Positions 33,568-35,386 of a stretch of DNA of 35,386 nucleotides are shown here, piece by piece. The notes beneath the pieces are model-generated. The model was not told the DNA's origin, searched no databases, and was given only the letters and a program-made list of their open reading frames with translations. Position numbers and translations under genes: made by a program. Source of the stretch: Silicimonas sp. (lineage in GTDB: Bacteria > Pseudomonadota > Alphaproteobacteria > Rhodobacterales > Rhodobacteraceae); contig JAJDZT010000062.1 in assembly GCA_022824525.1 (NCBI GenBank), positions 1 through 35,386 on the forward strand, read 5' to 3'. Position 1 is the stretch's first letter; the number at the start of each line of letters is the position of its first letter.

Positions 33568-34626
33568 CTACTCGGCTGCTGCGCGTGGCTCTGGGGACAG
33601 GACCTCACGGATCGCCGCTTCGCTGACGTCGTCATGTTCACCGATGATCACCAGGTGTCCCGTACGATCCTCGCCCGGCTCCCAAGGGCGGTCATATTGG
33701 TGGCGAATCCGCGCGCCCACCGCTTGAACAAGCAGTCGCATGGGCTTGTTTTTCACGGCCACATAGCCCTTGACCCGCAAGATGTTCTGGCTTTCCGCCA
33801 GACGCGTGATCCGTCGCACCAGTTCGCCAGGGCTTTCAACTTCTGCCTGATCGATGACGACGGTGTCGAAATCTTCATGATCGTGTTCGGGCACGCCGTC
33901 GTGGTGAGATGGGCGAGCTTCCAGGTCATCTTCTGCCGCAGCGCCAAGGCCAAGGATCACCCGCGGGTCGACGGCCCCCTCGGCCACGTCCACCATGGGC
34001 AGAGGGCGTGGGGCCTCGGCTGCGATGATCTCACGTGCTTTTGCCAGCCCCTCCGCCCCGGCAAGATCGGGTTTCGTCAGCAGCACGACGTCAGCGCAGG
34101 AAATCTGATCTTCAAAGACTTCGGAAAGCGGCGTTTCATGATCCAGGCTGTCGTCCGCCTCTCGCTGCGCATCTACGGCGGCCACATCAGGGGCAAAACG
34201 CCCTGCGGATACAGCTTCGGCATCCGCCAATGCGATCACACCGTCAACGGTGACGCGGGATCGGATGGCAGGCCAGTCGAACGCCTTCAAGAGCGGTTTC
34301 GGCAATGCCAGACCGCTCGTTTCGATCAGGATGTGATCCGGAAGCGGGTCGAGCTTCATCAATGCTTCGATCGTCGGGACGAAGTCGTCGGCCACGGTGC
34401 AACAGATGCATCCGTTGGCCAGTTCCACGATGTTCTCAGCCGGACAGTCCGGGATCGCACAACTTTTCAGGATTTCACCATCCACGCCAACATCGCCGAA
34501 TTCGTTGACGATGACAGCCAGGCGTCGTCCCTCTGTCGTTTCGATCAGGTGTCGGATCAACGTGGTTTTGCCGGAGCCGAGAAACCCGGTCACGACGGTC
34601 ACAGGAATTTTGGCGAGATCATTCAT
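33568..34626 (-). CDS. cobW: CobW-type GTPase metallochaperone
   Basis: 352-aa COG0523 G3E GTPase (P. denitrificans CobW 353 aa), thought to deliver cobalt to the chelatase. Walker A GFLGSGKT (14-21), NEFGD (41-45), the metal-binding CxCC motif CICC (73-76) and a His-rich segment SHHDGVPEHDHED in the middle are visible. ATG at 34626 has GGAG 8 bases upstream; a longer reading frame to 34743 lies inside the DUF1636 gene. It follows DUF1636 with 1 bp between stop and start and precedes cobN. Confidence 0.96.
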   Translation of the reverse strand: MNDLAKIPVTVVTGFLGSGKTTLIRHLIETTEGRRLAVIVNEFGDVGVDGEILKSCAIPDCPAENIVELANGCICCTVADDFVPTIEALMKLDPLPDHILIETSGLALPKPLLKAFDWPAIRSRVTVDGVIALADAEAVSAGRFAPDVAAVDAQREADDSLDHETPLSEVFEDQISCADVVLLTKPDLAGAEGLAKAREIIAAEAPRPLPMVDVAEGAVDPRVILGLGAAAEDDLEARPSHHDGVPEHDHEDFDTVVIDQAEVESPGELVRRITRLAESQNILRVKGYVAVKNKPMRLLVQAVGARIRHQYDRPWEPGEDRTGHLVIIGEHDDVSEAAIREVLSPEPRAAAE

Positions 34627-34627
34627 T

Positions 34628-35017
34628 TCAAGGCTCCAGAGAGGGTACGGGCGCATCAAGCGGTGGAATGCGGGCAATGCAGTTCTTGCGGAAATGCTCG
34701 GGACGTTCGCGCCATGGCACAAGGCCGTCGCCTGTTGCGGCATAGCGTGCCGTTCCGTCGAGAACGATCTCCGCGGCGTCCTCGCTCAGGTTCCCGTAGA
34801 CATACGTCCAGCGCATGGAACCGCCCCGGAGCACGATGGAGCAACCTCGCGAACAATTCGACAGGCATTCCACCGGTTTCAGCACGACGTTTTCTGGCAG
34901 GCTCCCTTCTGCCAAGGCACCGTGCAGCAGTGCACCGGGACGGGTACCTTCAGGGTCCATACCCTCACGTTTGCAGGTCGTGCAAACCAACAATTCGACG
35001 GGCGGCAGCGCGCTCAA
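34628..35017 (-). CDS. DUF1636 cysteine-rich protein, first gene of the cob operon
   Basis: 129-aa DUF1636 protein, thioredoxin-like ferredoxin style. Cysteines C12 and C15 (VCTTC) plus C51, C55 and C59 (CLSNCSRGC) could hold a [2Fe-2S] cluster or bind metal. Such genes accompany cobW in Rhodobacterales, so a cobalt-delivery or redox role with CobW is likely but unproved. The start is TTG at 35017, the only good candidate; AAAGGA lies 9 bases upstream. It directly follows the cobalamin riboswitch, whose expression platform hides this ribosome-binding site. Confidence 0.85.
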   Translation of the reverse strand: MSALPPVELLVCTTCKREGMDPEGTRPGALLHGALAEGSLPENVVLKPVECLSNCSRGCSIVLRGGSMRWTYVYGNLSEDAAEIVLDGTARYAATGDGLVPWRERPEHFRKNCIARIPPLDAPVPSLEP

Positions 35018-35025
35018 GATGCAAA

Positions 35026-35097
35026 GTCCTTTATTGGGACGGCGGCAGGAACGAGCGCGGCGACAAGCCTAAAACCCGCTCCCGGAATCCCCCGTCC
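35026..35097 (-). promoter_or_regulatory. riboswitch expression platform (SD-sequestering hairpin model)
   Basis: On the minus strand GTCC-CAATAAA-GGAC (35040-35026) is a hairpin that includes part of the Shine-Dalgarno AAAGGA of DUF1636. The same strand GGACGG (35097-35092) can instead pair with CCGTCC (35042-35037), which would free the SD. Ligand binding to the aptamer could decide between these pairings. This is a structural model by eye. Confidence 0.5.
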
Positions 35098-35098
35098 G

Positions 35099-35246
35099 GT
35101 GACGTTTCGTTTGCGCTGGCAGGTCTCCCGGCTTGCGGATGATCGCGGAACCTCCAGCCTTCCCAAGGTCTATGCCTCAGTGGCTTTGGCGGGGTCCCTC
35201 TCCGCTTACGGTCGCGGGGGCGGCTGCAATTGCATTCCCTTTTCAC
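35099..35246 (-). promoter_or_regulatory. cobalamin riboswitch aptamer
   Basis: The minus strand carries a cobalamin aptamer: a GCAATTGCAGCC start, GCCCCCGCGACCGTAAGCGG core, AAAGCCACTGAGG, and the B12 box GCCGGGAGACCTGCCAG (35132-35116). Helix P1 can form between GTGA (35246-35243) and TCAC (35102-35099). It precedes the DUF1636-cobW-cobN... operon and would shut it off when adenosylcobalamin or a related cobalamin is plentiful. Confidence 0.93.
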
Positions 35247-35249
35247 TCA

Positions 35250-35386
35250 GAGCCTGACCTAGAATGTGGATGGTCTCATCTGATATGGTATTTCACTACT
35301 GAATTTGACCGCAGACAGGGAAGGCCACATGGCTTGGAACGAGACCACCCGCGCGAAGTATAAGCGTAGTTCGGACCGATATGAAA
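35250..35386 (+). mobile_element. IS5-family insertion sequence, 5' end (partial, runs off right edge)
   Basis: Inverted copy of the element at 1-137, starting GAGCCTGACC at 35250, next to the triplet TCA (35247-35249). It lies just 3 bases from helix P1 of the cobalamin riboswitch. The final 62 bases (35325-35386) are the exact reverse complement of 1-62. Only one end is visible. Confidence 0.85.
35329..35386 (+). CDS. IS5-family transposase, N-terminal fragment (continues beyond right edge)
   Basis: ATG at 35329 opens MAWNETTRAKYKRSSDRYE, identical to the left fragment, and runs off the window. AGGGAAGG lies 5-12 bases upstream. The copy differs from the left one only in the non-coding 5' end (four positions). 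The catalytic core is outside the window, so activity cannot be judged. Confidence 0.75.
   Translation, partial: MAWNETTRAKYKRSSDRYE

Noticed and set aside
33421..35142. 573-codon open frame on the plus strand
   Set aside because: It runs antisense through cobN, cobW and DUF1636, which have clear family motifs; it has no domain signature and reads as a mirror frame of GC-rich genes.
1..35386. Terminal inverted repeats suggesting a linear replicon or hairpin telomere
   Set aside because: The repeat contains an IS tip and the start of a transposase gene, and the copies differ at four positions; assembly breakage at an IS explains it.
1..35386. Composite transposon carrying the 35-kb segment
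   Set aside because: The content is core chromosomal (zapE, dksA, edd-eda, glnE, bpt, cob genes) without cargo genes, so flanking IS copies are more likely independent insertions.

Overview
The window reads as a chromosomal segment of an alphaproteobacterium, most likely Rhodobacterales (Rhodobacter/Roseobacter relatives). The support is a moderately high G+C content by eye, an edd-eda pair, a CobG-type aerobic cobalamin cluster led by a CobW and a DUF1636 protein, DUF2927 and DUF2852 proteins, Bpt, GlnE and a DksA that has lost most of its zinc cysteines. This is family-level inference; no 16S gene or other marker is present.

Both ends carry the same 137-bp sequence in inverted orientation. 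It is the 5' end of an IS5-family insertion sequence whose transposase reads out of the window on each side. The outermost 62 bases are identical, after which the two copies differ at four positions, so the window looks like a whole assembly contig that stops where two IS copies become indistinguishable.

Region 1 (0.1-12.2 kb) is a run of mostly housekeeping genes: zapE; a 32-codon Arg-rich small protein; an RlmI-like methyltransferase overlapping a PIN protein; an M48 protease; a BP74_N-domain protein; a tightly overlapping minus-strand operon GNAT - DUF2927 lipoprotein - 55-aa membrane protein - CoxE-like VWA protein; an FAD monooxygenase; dksA with a clear terminator; the MoxR ATPase that probably partners the distant VWA protein; a two-gene toxin-antitoxin-like module with a promoter/operator; and an AEC transporter.

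Region 2 (12.2-21.9 kb) holds the Entner-Doudoroff operon edd-eda, preceded by a GntR-like operator and an 11-bp-period tandem repeat; a sulfotransferase; a small hypothetical gene and glnE; a YbaK deacylase; an operon of two DUF2852 paralogues and an RDD protein, whose promoter is bracketed by two copies of an inverted repeat; and bpt.

Region 3 (21.9-35.2 kb) is an aerobic corrin-ring operon on the minus strand, in transcription order: cobalamin riboswitch, DUF1636, cobW, cobN, cobG, cobH, cobI, cobJ, (cobK on the opposite strand), cobL, cobE, cobM, cobB, cobA. Nearly all junctions are 4-bp stop/start overlaps and several starts are GTG or TTG with strong Shine-Dalgarno sequences. Together these genes take uroporphyrinogen III to hydrogenobyrinic acid a,c-diamide and supply the large cobaltochelatase subunit. 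cobF, cobS, cobT and the later adenosylation and nucleotide-loop genes are not here. The IS at the right end lies only three bases from helix P1 of the riboswitch, so the operon's native promoter must lie beyond the IS or have been replaced.

No tRNA, rRNA or CRISPR array was recognised. The strongest leads are the IS-riboswitch junction, the twin-operator DUF2852/RDD operon, the dodecin-like plus BP74_N protein and the tandem repeat upstream of edd.
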